Assembly: GCA_051953655.1 (NCBI GenBank)
Contig: JBQCIO010000237.1
Coordinates: forward strand, 1 to 33,309
Direction: 5' to 3'
Length of the DNA: 33,309 nucleotides
Source: JBQCHF01 sp051953655
GTDB lineage: Bacteria > Actinomycetota > Actinomycetes > Motilibacterales > Motilibacteraceae
In this document: piece by piece, positions 7,402 to 14,227 of the stretch
Layout of the letters: each line of letters starts with the position of its first letter
How positions within the stretch are numbered: position 1 is the stretch's first letter
The notes under the pieces: model-generated
The model's database searches: none
Seen by the model: the letters and a program-made list of their open reading frames with translations, nothing else
Told to the model about the DNA's origin: nothing
Program-made: the position numbers and the translations under genes

Positions 7402-8397
7402 ATGCGCATCCTCGTCGTCGGCGGCACCCGGTTCGTCGGCCGGCACATCGTGGACGCCGCCCTGCGGCGCGGGCACGAGGTCACGCTCCTGCACCGGGGA
7501 GGCGGCTCGGGAACGGATGACGATCCGTTCCCGCAGGCCGAGCACCTGCACGCCGACCGCGACGGCGACCTGTCCGTGCTCGACGGGCGCACGTGGGACG
7601 CGACCGTCGACGTCTGCGCCTACGTGCCGCGCCAGGTCCGCACCCTGGCCGCCGCCCTGGACGGTCGCGGCGGCCGGCACGTCTACGTCTCCAGCGTGAG
7701 CGCCTACGCGCCGCCGCCCGGCCCCGGCGCCACCGAGGACGCCCCGCTGGCCGGGCTGGCGGACCCGACCACCGAGGAGGTCACCGGCGAGACCTACGGC
7801 GGGCTCAAGGCGCTGTGCGAGCAGGCGGCGGCCGAGGCCCACGGCCAGGACCTGCTGGTCATCCGGCCCACCTATGTGGTGGGCCCGGACGACCCCACCG
7901 GCCGGTTCACCTACTGGGTGCACCGGCTGGCGCGCGGCGGCGAGGTGCTGGCGCCGGGCCCGCAGGACTCGCCGGTGCAGGTCGTCGACGCCCGCGACCA
8001 GGGCGAGTGGGTGGTGCGGCTGCTCGAGGACGGGGTGAGCGGCGCCTTCAACGGCGTCGGCACGGCGTCCGGCTACACCTTCGAGCAGCTGCTGGAGGAC
8101 GTCGCCTCCGCGGTGGCCCCGGAGGGCACCCGGCTGCGGTGGGTGGGCGCGGAGCAGGTGGCCGCGCACGGCCTGCACGACGGTCGCAGCCTGCCGCTGT
8201 GGTCGGGGGAGGACGAGGACCGCTGGATCTCCGCGGTGTCCAACCAGAGGGCGCTGGCCAGCGGGCTCGCCCCGCGGCCGGTGCAGGCGTCGGCCCGCGA
8301 CGTCCTGGCGCACGCCGGCACCCCGCTGGTGCCCGGGGTCGGGCTGGAGCCGGGCCGCGAGCACGAGGTTCTCGAGGCGGTCTCCGACAACTCGTAG
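7402..8397 (+). CDS. NAD-dependent epimerase/dehydratase (extended SDR)
   Basis: A 331-residue cytosolic Rossmann-fold protein. MRILVVGGTRFVGRHIV carries the atypical GGTRFVG nucleotide-binding loop shared with actinobacterial epimerase-like and mRNA-binding CSP41-type SDRs. The active-site Ser is in VYVSSVSAY, and a YGGLK (Y-x-x-x-K) motif follows. The substrate is unknown. ATG 7402 starts directly at the first beta strand; ATG 7387, 15 bases upstream, is an equally possible start, and neither has a strong ribosome site. The stop TAG lies in a motif nearly identical to the one at the end of mmuM. It is downstream of the hairpin that separates it from the dehalogenase. Confidence 0.85.
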   Translation: MRILVVGGTRFVGRHIVDAALRRGHEVTLLHRGGGSGTDDDPFPQAEHLHADRDGDLSVLDGRTWDATVDVCAYVPRQVRTLAAALDGRGGRHVYVSSVSAYAPPPGPGATEDAPLAGLADPTTEEVTGETYGGLKALCEQAAAEAHGQDLLVIRPTYVVGPDDPTGRFTYWVHRLARGGEVLAPGPQDSPVQVVDARDQGEWVVRLLEDGVSGAFNGVGTASGYTFEQLLEDVASAVAPEGTRLRWVGAEQVAAHGLHDGRSLPLWSGEDEDRWISAVSNQRALASGLAPRPVQASARDVLAHAGTPLVPGVGLEPGREHEVLEAVSDNS

Positions 8398-8745
8398 GAG
8401 CTAAGAAGCCGTGCGCAGGACGGGTTCGGGGACGTAGGTCCCTGGGGTGAGCCTGGCCGGCGGCCGAGGCTGCAGGTGAGCGGTCGGTAGCCGGCTCACC
8501 CGGGTCGGTGACGGTGGCCACTGGCCCGCCCCCTCCCTGGAGGGTGGGGCGGGAGTGCGACCCGGCGGGCAACCGGCGCCGGCTGCTCCACGGCGATCTC
8601 TGATCGCCGCGTCGCGGGGGGGATTCCCCCTATCCGCCCGGAGGGAGGGGGGGGGGAGAGCCCACCCCCCCGCGGGGGGGGGCGGGGCGGGGGGGCGGGG
8701 CCCGGGGGTGCAGGTCGCCCTTCAGCGTCGGGCCCGGGGCCCGCG
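8398..8745. other. gene-free 348-bp spacer with hairpins and a G-rich tract
   Basis: No convincing gene lies between the convergent epimerase and flavodoxin genes. Two inverted repeats are seen: CCCGCCCC...GGGGCGGG at 8525-8553, with an inner CCCT/AGGG, and a perfect 8-bp stem CGGCGATC-TCT-GATCGCCG at 8591-8609. Both could end transcription of either gene. From about 8617 to 8710 the plus strand is a dense run of G tracts. Confidence 0.6.
8641..8710 (+). repeat. G-tract cluster, potential G-quadruplex
   Basis: Repeated runs of four to eleven G separated by single A or C bases, ending in CGGGGCGGGGGGG-like units. The pattern satisfies the usual four-G-run definition several times over. Long homopolymers here may also carry sequencing or assembly errors. 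Confidence 0.6.
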
Positions 8746-9198
8746 TCAGCCGGCCAGGGTGGCCGCCACGGTCCCGCCCAGCTCCCAGCACGCCTCCCGC
8801 GCGGCGCGGTCCGGCGCGCCCGTCACCTCCACCGCGGCGGCCACCGGCTCCCACCCCATCCCCTCGGCCAGCCTGCGCACCGAGGCCACCGCGCCGGCGG
8901 TGTCGTCGTTCCCGTGCACCCACAGCCCGTACGGCCGGCGGCGGGTCGCCTCCAGGCAGGGGTAGTAGACGAGGTCGAAGAAGTGCTTGAGGGCGCCGGA
9001 CATGTAGCCGAAGTTGGCCGGTGTGCCCAGCAGGTAGCCGTCGGCGGCCAGCACGTCGACGGCGGTGGCGGCCAGCGCCGGCCGGACCACGACCTCCACC
9101 CCCTCGATGGCGTCGTCGCGCGCACCGCGCAGCACCTCCTCCAGCAGCGCCTGGCACGGCGGGCTCGGGGTGTGGTGGACGACGAGCAGGATGGCCAC
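8746..9198 (-). CDS. flavodoxin-fold NAD(P)H-dependent FMN reductase-like protein
   Basis: A 150-residue single-domain flavodoxin-fold protein. MAILLVVHHTPSPP is the first strand and phosphate-binding loop, and GTPANFGYMSGALKHFFD is the characteristic FMN-isoalloxazine loop of the WrbA/flavodoxin_2 group. It probably binds FMN and acts as a soluble oxidoreductase; the electron partner is unknown. GTG 9198 is preceded by TACGCT with a 7-nt gap on this strand, so the message is probably leaderless. It is divergent from the CPA2 antiporter across 52 bases, and the two promoters are nearly back to back. Confidence 0.82.
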   Translation of the reverse strand: MAILLVVHHTPSPPCQALLEEVLRGARDDAIEGVEVVVRPALAATAVDVLAADGYLLGTPANFGYMSGALKHFFDLVYYPCLEATRRRPYGLWVHGNDDTAGAVASVRRLAEGMGWEPVAAAVEVTGAPDRAAREACWELGGTVAATLAG

Positions 9199-9205
9199 GC
9201 CGGCG

Positions 9206-9244
9206 AGCGTACGGGGCGCGCCGAAGGTCCTGCCCCGCTACCGT
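9206..9244. promoter_or_regulatory. divergent leaderless -10 boxes, flavodoxin and antiporter
   Basis: On the minus strand TACGCT (9211-9206) lies 7 nt before GTG 9198. On the plus strand TACCGT (9239-9244) lies 6 nt before GTG 9251. The boxes are 27 bp apart, so the two -35 regions must overlap and the genes may share control. Confidence 0.45.
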
Positions 9245-9250
9245 CCGAGC

Positions 9251-10480
9251 GTGCACGAGACCTTCACCAGCCTGGTGTGGATCACCGGCGCCGCCGCGGT
9301 CGCCCCGCTGGCCGCCGGCCTGCTGCGCCGGCTGCGCATCCCCGAGGTGGTGCTGCTGCTCGCGCTGGGCATCGCGCTGGGTCCGTTCGGGCTGGGGCTG
9401 GCCCACAAGGACGAGCCGGTGGCGCTGCTGGCCGAGCTGGGGCTCGGCTTCCTCTTCTTCATGGCCGGCCTGGAGGTCGACCCGGCCAGCCTCACCGGCC
9501 GGTCCGGTCGCCGCGCGGTGCTGGCCTGGGCGGCGTCGATGCTCCTCGCGCTGGCCTGGGTCGGCGTGCTGACGAAGCTCGGCACCGTGACCGCCTGGGT
9601 GGCGGTCGCCATCGCGCTCACCTCGACCGCGCTGGGCACCCTGCTGCCGATCCTGCGCGACAGCGGGCTGCTCGAGCAGCCGCTGGGCCGGCTGGTGATG
9701 GCCAACGGCGCCGTCGGCGAGCTCGGCCCGATCCTGGCGATCAGCCTGCTGCTCGGCTCCGACGGAGCGTGGGAGGGTCTGCTGTCGCTGGCCGGCTTCG
9801 CCGTGCTGGCCGGGCTGCTGGGCGGCGCGCTGGTCCTGTGGCGCCGGCACGGACGGGTCGTGCCCGCGCTGGTGGCGCGCGGCGCGGAGACCACCGCCCA
9901 GGCCCCGGTGCGGCTCGTGGTCCTGCTGCTGGTCCTGCTGCTCGCGCTGGCCGGCCGCTCCGGCCTCGACGTCGTGCTGGGCGCCTTTGTGGCCGGCGGC
10001 ATCGTCCGGCTGCTGCTCCCACCCGACCACGAGCGGCTGCTCGCACGCCTGGACGGCGTCGCGTTCGGCTTCTTCGTGCCGGTCTTCTTCGTGGTCAGCG
10101 GCATGGGAACGGACATCGGCGCGGTGGTCCGTCGACCGGCCCTGCTGGTGCTGACCTTCCTGACCATCGTCCTGGTGCGGGGGGTGCCGGTCTGGCTGGC
10201 CTACCGGCGCTCGCTGCCCGGGCGCCAGCCGCTGCAGCTCGCGCTGTTCTCCGCCACCGGCCTGCCGATCATCGTCGCGGTCACCACCCTCGCCGTCGAC
10301 CAGGGCACGCTGACGGCGGAGGGCCAGTCGGTGGTCGTGGCCGCCGGCATGCTCACGGTGCTGGTGCTTCCGCTGCTGGCCACCCTGGTCGACCGCGGGG
10401 AGCCGGGGGTGGACGTGCGGGTGCCCGCGCAGGCGAAGGCCACCGCCTCCAGCACCGAGCCGGCCACCGACACCGTGTAG
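9251..10480 (+). CDS. CPA2-family cation/proton antiporter
   Basis: A 409-residue membrane protein with about 12 helices, of the Na+/H+ exchanger (Pfam Na_H_Exchanger, CPA2/KefB) type. Family landmarks include LRIPEVVLLLALGIALGPFGLG, the LGLGFLFFMAGLEVD helix, ALTSTALGTLLPILRDSG (core unwound helix region) and FFVPVFFVVSGMGTDI. It lacks the C-terminal TrkA-N/RCK domain of KefB-type channels, so it is a bare transporter domain. It would exchange K+ or Na+ for protons. GTG 9251 is supported by a TACCGT box 6 nt before it. Its stop pairs with that of the convergent methyltransferase gene in a TAGGA-GCAGT-TCCTA repeat. Confidence 0.9.
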   Translation: MHETFTSLVWITGAAAVAPLAAGLLRRLRIPEVVLLLALGIALGPFGLGLAHKDEPVALLAELGLGFLFFMAGLEVDPASLTGRSGRRAVLAWAASMLLALAWVGVLTKLGTVTAWVAVAIALTSTALGTLLPILRDSGLLEQPLGRLVMANGAVGELGPILAISLLLGSDGAWEGLLSLAGFAVLAGLLGGALVLWRRHGRVVPALVARGAETTAQAPVRLVVLLLVLLLALAGRSGLDVVLGAFVAGGIVRLLLPPDHERLLARLDGVAFGFFVPVFFVVSGMGTDIGAVVRRPALLVLTFLTIVLVRGVPVWLAYRRSLPGRQPLQLALFSATGLPIIVAVTTLAVDQGTLTAEGQSVVVAAGMLTVLVLPLLATLVDRGEPGVDVRVPAQAKATASSTEPATDTV

Positions 10481-10492
10481 GAGCAGTTCCTA
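10478..10492. terminator. 5-bp inverted repeat holding both convergent stop codons
   Basis: TAGGA, GCAGT, TCCTA: the left arm contains the antiporter TAG and the right arm contains the methyltransferase TAG on the other strand. Too short to be a strong terminator by itself. Confidence 0.3.
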
Positions 10493-11200
10493 GTCGAAGA
10501 ACCGGCCCAGCTGCTCGGGGCCGGCCTCCTGCCCCGGCTGCACCGGGGTCAGGTCGGCGAGCACGTTCTCCCCGTCGGTGCCGGCGCACAGCGGGTACCA
10601 CGGGGGAGAGCCGGGCCGGTCGGTGCAGAAGTACTTGACGGTCTGCACGTCCAGGTACTTGACGTGCGTGGGGTCCGCGTAGGCGTTCACCCGGTCCCAG
10701 CGCGGCGACATCAGGTGCAGCGTGCCGCCGGGCGCCAGGGTGCGGTGCAGCACCGCCATCACCGGGACCAGGTCGAGCAGGTGCTCGAGCACGTGCACGG
10801 CGTAGACGCGGTCAAGGGACCCGGGGGCGATGGGCAGCCGGGTGAGGTCGCCGACGACGTCGACGCCCTCGTGGGCGCTCACATCCAGGCCCCAGGAGCC
10901 CTCGCGCTGCTTGCTCTTGCCGCAGCCGACGTCGAGCACCCGCAGCCGCTGCTGGCCGCCGACGAGCAGGCCGTCCCACACCGCGTGCACGTCGCGCAGG
11001 CCGACCAGGTGCTCGCGCACGCGGCAGCGCGCGTCCTCGTCCGGCACCCGCCCGTCCACGTGGGCGACCCCGCCGTCCATCCGCACGGCCATCTCGAGGC
11101 CGCGCAGACGCTCGTCGCAGCGCTGCGCCTCGACGAAGGCGTTCTCGGCCCACCGGTCGCGGGCGGCACGGGACACGGGGTTCACGGGCGCGGAGGTCAC
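10490..11200 (-). CDS. BON domain-class I SAM methyltransferase fusion
   Basis: A 236-residue protein. Roughly residues 30-80 look like a BON domain: an amphipathic helix, then MAVRMDGGVAHVDGRVPDEDARCRVR with the central Gly, then a VHAVWD strand. This is followed by a methyltransferase with motif I RVLDVGCG, an acidic GLDVSAHE strand, a YAVHVLEHL post-motif (typical of Methyltransf_11/29) and LAPGGTLHLMSP. The final part (DPTHVKYL, TVKYFCTD) resembles enzymes acting on glycans or lipids, but the target is unknown. BON domains usually bind phospholipid or occur in envelope proteins; the fusion hints at a membrane-linked substrate. GTG 11200 has AGGGG 7 nt upstream; ATG 11233 is an alternative. 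It lies 63 nt downstream of the CopD-like gene, probably the same operon. Confidence 0.8.
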   Translation of the reverse strand: MTSAPVNPVSRAARDRWAENAFVEAQRCDERLRGLEMAVRMDGGVAHVDGRVPDEDARCRVREHLVGLRDVHAVWDGLLVGGQQRLRVLDVGCGKSKQREGSWGLDVSAHEGVDVVGDLTRLPIAPGSLDRVYAVHVLEHLLDLVPVMAVLHRTLAPGGTLHLMSPRWDRVNAYADPTHVKYLDVQTVKYFCTDRPGSPPWYPLCAGTDGENVLADLTPVQPGQEAGPEQLGRFFD

Positions 11201-11263
11201 CTCAGCGCCCCTGCCCCGGATCGGCCCGGGCATGCGCCCGAGCCCGGCCGGCCGGGGAGAGCG

Positions 11264-11653
11264 TCAGCCCTCGGCGAGGACGACGCCCCAGAGCACGGCG
11301 AGGACCGCGCTCAGGCCCGCCACGGCGCCCCAGACCGCCAGGCCGCGCTTGGACGTCGAGCGCTCGTGCAGGAAGGCGCTCACCCCGGAGACGAGCACCA
11401 GCGCGTACTTGATCCCCAGGTTCGCCTGGCTCGGCGGGTTCTCCTCGCCGTTCACCGCCACCACGTTCCAGATGCCGGTGAGCACCAGCACGCCGAACGC
11501 CGGCCACGCCACCCGCCGGAAGGCGCGTGCGGCGGCGCGCGGCACTTCGGCGCCGGCCGAGCGCAGCGCCGGGACCAGGGCGGCGAGGGTCAGCTGACCG
11601 CCGACCCAGATGGTCGCCGCGGTGATGTGGAGGAACAGGCGCAACACGTCCAT
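11264..11653 (-). CDS. CopD-like integral membrane protein
   Basis: A 129-residue protein with four hydrophobic helices. The opening LRLFLHITAATIWVGGQLTLAALVPALR, with its His and W-x-G-G, is the hallmark of the CopD/DUF2269-type copper-resistance and heme-like membrane families. The second helix (FGVLVLTGIWNVV) and IKYALVLVSGVSAFLHE keep the usual polar and His positions. It sits in the cytoplasmic membrane; a role in copper or cytochrome handling is inferred from family only. ATG 11653 has ACAGGG 7 nt upstream; a GTG two codons earlier is possible. Its gene leads the pair with the BON-methyltransferase. Confidence 0.7.
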   Translation of the reverse strand: MDVLRLFLHITAATIWVGGQLTLAALVPALRSAGAEVPRAAARAFRRVAWPAFGVLVLTGIWNVVAVNGEENPPSQANLGIKYALVLVSGVSAFLHERSTSKRGLAVWGAVAGLSAVLAVLWGVVLAEG

Positions 11654-11702
11654 GGGCACACCCTGTCAGGTGGTGCCAGGCGCTGCCCGCCGAGGGTCGG
11701 AC

Positions 11703-11727
11703 GCTTGCGCCCCGGCCCGCCGGGTAG
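11703..11727 (+). promoter_or_regulatory. putative SigB/SigF-type promoter
   Basis: GCTT-N15-GGGTAG fits the GNNT-N14-16-GGGTAY pattern of actinobacterial SigB/SigF promoters except at the last base. Predicted transcription start near 11735 leaves a leader of about 36 nt before ATG 11771. The same spacing and hexamer recur at 21045-21069. Confidence 0.35.
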
Positions 11728-11770
11728 CCGCGAGGACATCCGAGAGAAGGCCTAGGAGAAGGAGCAGATC

Positions 11771-11941
11771 ATGGGCAACTCGCCCAAGACCGACAGCGCG
11801 CTCGCCGGCGGATCGCTGGAGGACCCGCAGCACCGCGTGGCCTCCGACCTCGCCGCCGGCCCCGAGGAGGGCCAGGGCGAGCAGGTCGAGCGGGTGGAGC
11901 GGCTGGAGGCGCAGGCGCAGCAGGACCCGCGCGAGCAGTAG
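11771..11941 (+). CDS. small acidic hypothetical protein (56 aa)
   Basis: A 56-residue hydrophilic protein with an excellent AGGAGAAGGAG Shine-Dalgarno ahead of ATG 11771. It has a disordered N-half (NSPKTDSALAGGSLEDPQ) and a Glu/Gln-rich C-half (EQVERVERLEAQAQQD) that could form a short coiled coil. There is no Cys, Trp, Tyr or Phe, no signal peptide and no membrane segment. Function is unknown. The possible SigB/SigF-type promoter upstream would fit a stress-induced small protein, but that is inference. It converges with the GT9 gene. Confidence 0.7.
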   Translation: MGNSPKTDSALAGGSLEDPQHRVASDLAAGPEEGQGEQVERVERLEAQAQQDPREQ

Positions 11942-11966
11942 GTCCCGGACGCGGCCGGCGCGGGGA

Positions 11967-12962
11967 CTACCACGACTCGTAGGAGAGCGCGCCGGCCGCG
12001 ACGACCTCGTCGACCGCCGAGAGCACCTCAGACACGTCGATGGCCAGCAGGACGGGGTCCGGCTCGTCGACCAGGACCTCGCGCTCCCCGTCGCCGTGCC
12101 ACAGGGCCCGGTGGTACGGCCGCCGCGGGGGACCCCACAGCCGGGGCGACGCGGGACCGAACAGGACCACCGAGGGGCGGGCGAACGCGGTGGCCAGGTG
12201 CGCCACGCCGGTGTCTCCGGTGACGACGAGCCGGGCGCGGGCCACCAGCGCCAGCAGCGACTCCACCGAGGTGCGCCCGCCCAGGTCCGCGTCCCAGGGC
12301 AGGCCGGCGGCGACGCGCACCTGCTCGGTCAGCTCGCGCTCGGCCGGTGAGCCGGTGACGACCACGTCGTGACCTGCTGCGACGAGCTCGCGGGCCACCG
12401 TGGCGAAGCGGTCGGCCGGCCACCGCTTGCTGCCCCAGGCCGCGCCGGGATGAACGAGGGTCGCGCCAGGGTGCGTGGTGGGGACGTCGGGGGCGGGGAG
12501 GAGCAGGTCGTCAGGCTCCGGCTGCGCGCCGGCCCAGGCCACCAGTCGGCACCACCGCTGCACCTCGTGCTCGCCCGGGTCCGGCTGCGGCCCGTCGGGA
12601 TGGCCTTCGGTGGCGAAGGCGACCAGCCGCTGCGGGCCGACCGCCTGCAGCGCCCGGACGCTGTCCGGCAGCACGCCGTGCAGGTCCACGGCGATGTCGG
12701 GGTGCAGCACGGCCGGGGGGTGCAGTCCCCGGTGGGGGACCAGGCGGTCGACCGCCCCCATCAGGTCCACCACCGGCGCGTGAGCGGGATTGGTGGCCAG
12801 CAGCAGCTCGTGCTCGGGCCAGTGCCGGCGCAACGCACGGAGCGCGGGGACCGCGACGAGCAGGTCCCCGAGGTTGAGCGCGCGCAGCGCGAGCAGGACC
12901 GGCCGGCCCGGCTCGGGCTCGGCGGTGGTCGGAGGGTCGGGGACGAGGTGCACGACCCGCAC
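11967..12962 (-). CDS. glycosyltransferase family 9 protein
   Basis: A 331-residue GT-B fold enzyme of the heptosyltransferase (GT9) family. The N-terminal domain carries VLLALRALNLGDLLVAVPALRALRRHWP, the conserved acceptor-side helix with G-D-x-L. The C-terminal donor domain has LVHPGAAWGSKRWPADRFATVA, the VVTGSPAERELTEQV strand-turn, and the GDTGVAHLATAFARPSVVLFGP signature. In Gram-positives such enzymes build surface glycans rather than LPS core; donor and acceptor are unknown. Several GTGs are possible: 12962 is used here, and 12953 (residue 4) lies 6 nt after a TAGGTG box and could be a leaderless start. The 3' end carries the CTCGTAGGAG motif seen at two other gene ends. Confidence 0.87.
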   Translation of the reverse strand: MRVVHLVPDPPTTAEPEPGRPVLLALRALNLGDLLVAVPALRALRRHWPEHELLLATNPAHAPVVDLMGAVDRLVPHRGLHPPAVLHPDIAVDLHGVLPDSVRALQAVGPQRLVAFATEGHPDGPQPDPGEHEVQRWCRLVAWAGAQPEPDDLLLPAPDVPTTHPGATLVHPGAAWGSKRWPADRFATVARELVAAGHDVVVTGSPAERELTEQVRVAAGLPWDADLGGRTSVESLLALVARARLVVTGDTGVAHLATAFARPSVVLFGPASPRLWGPPRRPYHRALWHGDGEREVLVDEPDPVLLAIDVSEVLSAVDEVVAAGALSYESW

Positions 12963-13042
12963 CTACCCGCCGCGCGCCGGTTCACGTTTCTCCGCCAGGG
13001 GCGCGGGGACCTCAGCCTCATGGGTGCAGCGGAGGATGCGTC

Positions 13043-13279
13043 GTGACCGAGGCGGTGCGCCCGCCGGGCAGGAACCCGGGCAGGAACCCGGGCGAGGAGT
13101 CGGGCGCGTCACAGTCAGCGCAGCGTGTCCAGGAGGGGGACGGCGGGCAGGAGCAGGACATGCGCCGCCGACTGACCCCCGAGCCCGCCGACGTCGACCT
13201 GCGCGACCAGGGCGCCCAGGACGAGGCCCCGCAGGAGGAGAGTGCCGCCGTCGCCAACCCGCGCCGGACGCGCCGCTGA
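13043..13279 (+). CDS. small hydrophilic hypothetical protein (78 aa)
   Basis: A 78-residue hydrophilic protein. GTG 13043 has GGAGG 7 nt upstream, so it is preferred over ATG 13160, which also has AGGAG nearby and would give a 39-residue form. The N-half contains a duplicated PGRN unit encoded by a 12-bp direct repeat (GGGCAGGAACCC twice) and many Gln/Glu/Gly; the C-half is acidic (EPADVDLRDQ, DEAPQEES) and ends in a basic PRRTRR. No family is recognised, and it is probably disordered. It is divergent from the GT9 gene and convergent with the AlkB gene. Confidence 0.55.
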   Translation: MTEAVRPPGRNPGRNPGEESGASQSAQRVQEGDGGQEQDMRRRLTPEPADVDLRDQGAQDEAPQEESAAVANPRRTRR

Positions 13280-13308
13280 CCTTCTCGGCGAACCGGTGAC
13301 GGGCGGCC

Positions 13309-14097
13309 TCAGCGGCTGTGCCGGATGGTGACGGACATGCGGGCGCCCACCGGCTTGGCCGTCTTGGGCACGCAGTGCTCCCAGGTGTGCTGGCACGCCC
13401 CGCCCATGACCACCAGGTCGCCGTGGCCGGGAGCCAGGGAGAAGCGGACGGCGCTCGTGCCGCGCGGCCGCATGACGAAGCGTCGCCGCGCACCGAGGGA
13501 GATCGTGACGACGAGCGGGTTGCGCAGCACCCGGCCGTTGCGGTCGCGGTGCCAGGCGACGCTGTCGCGCCCGTCCCGGTAGAGGTTCACCCATACGCTG
13601 TCGAAGCCGACGCCGTAGCGACGGCTCAGCGCTGCGGCGATCTCCGCCAGCGGCCCGGGCAGCTCCCCGGGGGCGTCCCCGGGCTCGGCGCCGGCCTCCT
13701 CGCCGCGGTCCTCCTCGAGCAGGTCCCCGCCCGCGTCCGCCTCGCCCGGGGCGTCGACGCCGGTCCGACCGGCCCGCTCCGCCTGCAGCCGGGCCGCCAG
13801 CGAGGAGGCGCTCCAGTCGGTGACGCCCTTCCCGCCGCCCGGGCGTGAGGTCCAGCCGGCGGTGAGCCGTGGCTCGAGCACGTCCTGGTCGAACAGGCGC
13901 AGCGTCCGCTGGCGCCACTGCCCCTCGCGCAGCAGCTGGGCGAACAGCTCGTCCGGGCCGTGCAGCCAGCCGGGGCAGTGGTCGACCCACACGTCGTCGT
14001 CCAGCGCGGTGCGGGTGAGGCCGGCGAAGCCGTCGTCGAAGCCCACCGTGTCCCCGCTGAACAGCGAGGCCTGCCAGGCCACCTGCGGCTCTCCCAC
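13309..14097 (-). CDS. AlkB-like 2-oxoglutarate/Fe(II) dioxygenase
   Basis: A 262-residue oxidative dealkylation enzyme of the AlkB (2OG-FeII_Oxy_2) family, likely repairing alkylated nucleic-acid bases. Iron ligands are H183 and D185 (WHRDRNG) and H241 (HTWEHCVPK); R253 and R259 in RMSVTIRH bind 2-oxoglutarate. The NLYRDGRDSVAWH motif is typical of the actinobacterial subgroup. An unusual acidic, Gly/Ala-rich segment of about 40 residues (around 110-148) is inserted between the nucleotide-recognition region and the catalytic core, which explains the extra length over the usual 200-215. GTG 14097 has a TAGCGT box 6 nt before it, implying a leaderless transcript. Divergent from the GT2-GtrA gene. 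Confidence 0.9.
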   Translation of the reverse strand: MGEPQVAWQASLFSGDTVGFDDGFAGLTRTALDDDVWVDHCPGWLHGPDELFAQLLREGQWRQRTLRLFDQDVLEPRLTAGWTSRPGGGKGVTDWSASSLAARLQAERAGRTGVDAPGEADAGGDLLEEDRGEEAGAEPGDAPGELPGPLAEIAAALSRRYGVGFDSVWVNLYRDGRDSVAWHRDRNGRVLRNPLVVTISLGARRRFVMRPRGTSAVRFSLAPGHGDLVVMGGACQHTWEHCVPKTAKPVGARMSVTIRHSR

Positions 14098-14103
14098 GCC
14101 GCC

Positions 14104-14109
14104 ACGCTA
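14104..14109 (-). promoter_or_regulatory. putative -10 box, leaderless AlkB transcript
   Basis: TAGCGT on the minus strand, 6 nt before GTG 14097. Confidence 0.4.
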
Positions 14110-14115
14110 CGACCC

Positions 14116-14156
14116 GGCCGCGACGACGAGCGGGCCGCGACGACGAGCGGGCCGCG
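14116..14156. repeat. 17-bp tandem repeat, 2.4 copies
   Basis: GGCCGCGACGACGAGCG occurs twice, followed by a 7-base partial copy, in the promoter spacer between the divergent AlkB and glycosyltransferase genes. Confidence 0.8.
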
Positions 14157-14214
14157 GGGAACCGCTCCCAGCGGGCTCCCAGCCGCCGGTCAGGGCGGTG
14201 GCAGCGCGTGATCC

Positions 14215-14220
14215 CACGAT
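14215..14220 (+). promoter_or_regulatory. weak -10-like box before GT2 gene
   Basis: CACGAT, 7 nt before GTG 14228; a C replaces the first T of TAnnnT. No ribosome site is seen, so a leaderless start is the simplest reading. Confidence 0.3.
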
Positions 14221-14227
14221 CGGCCTC

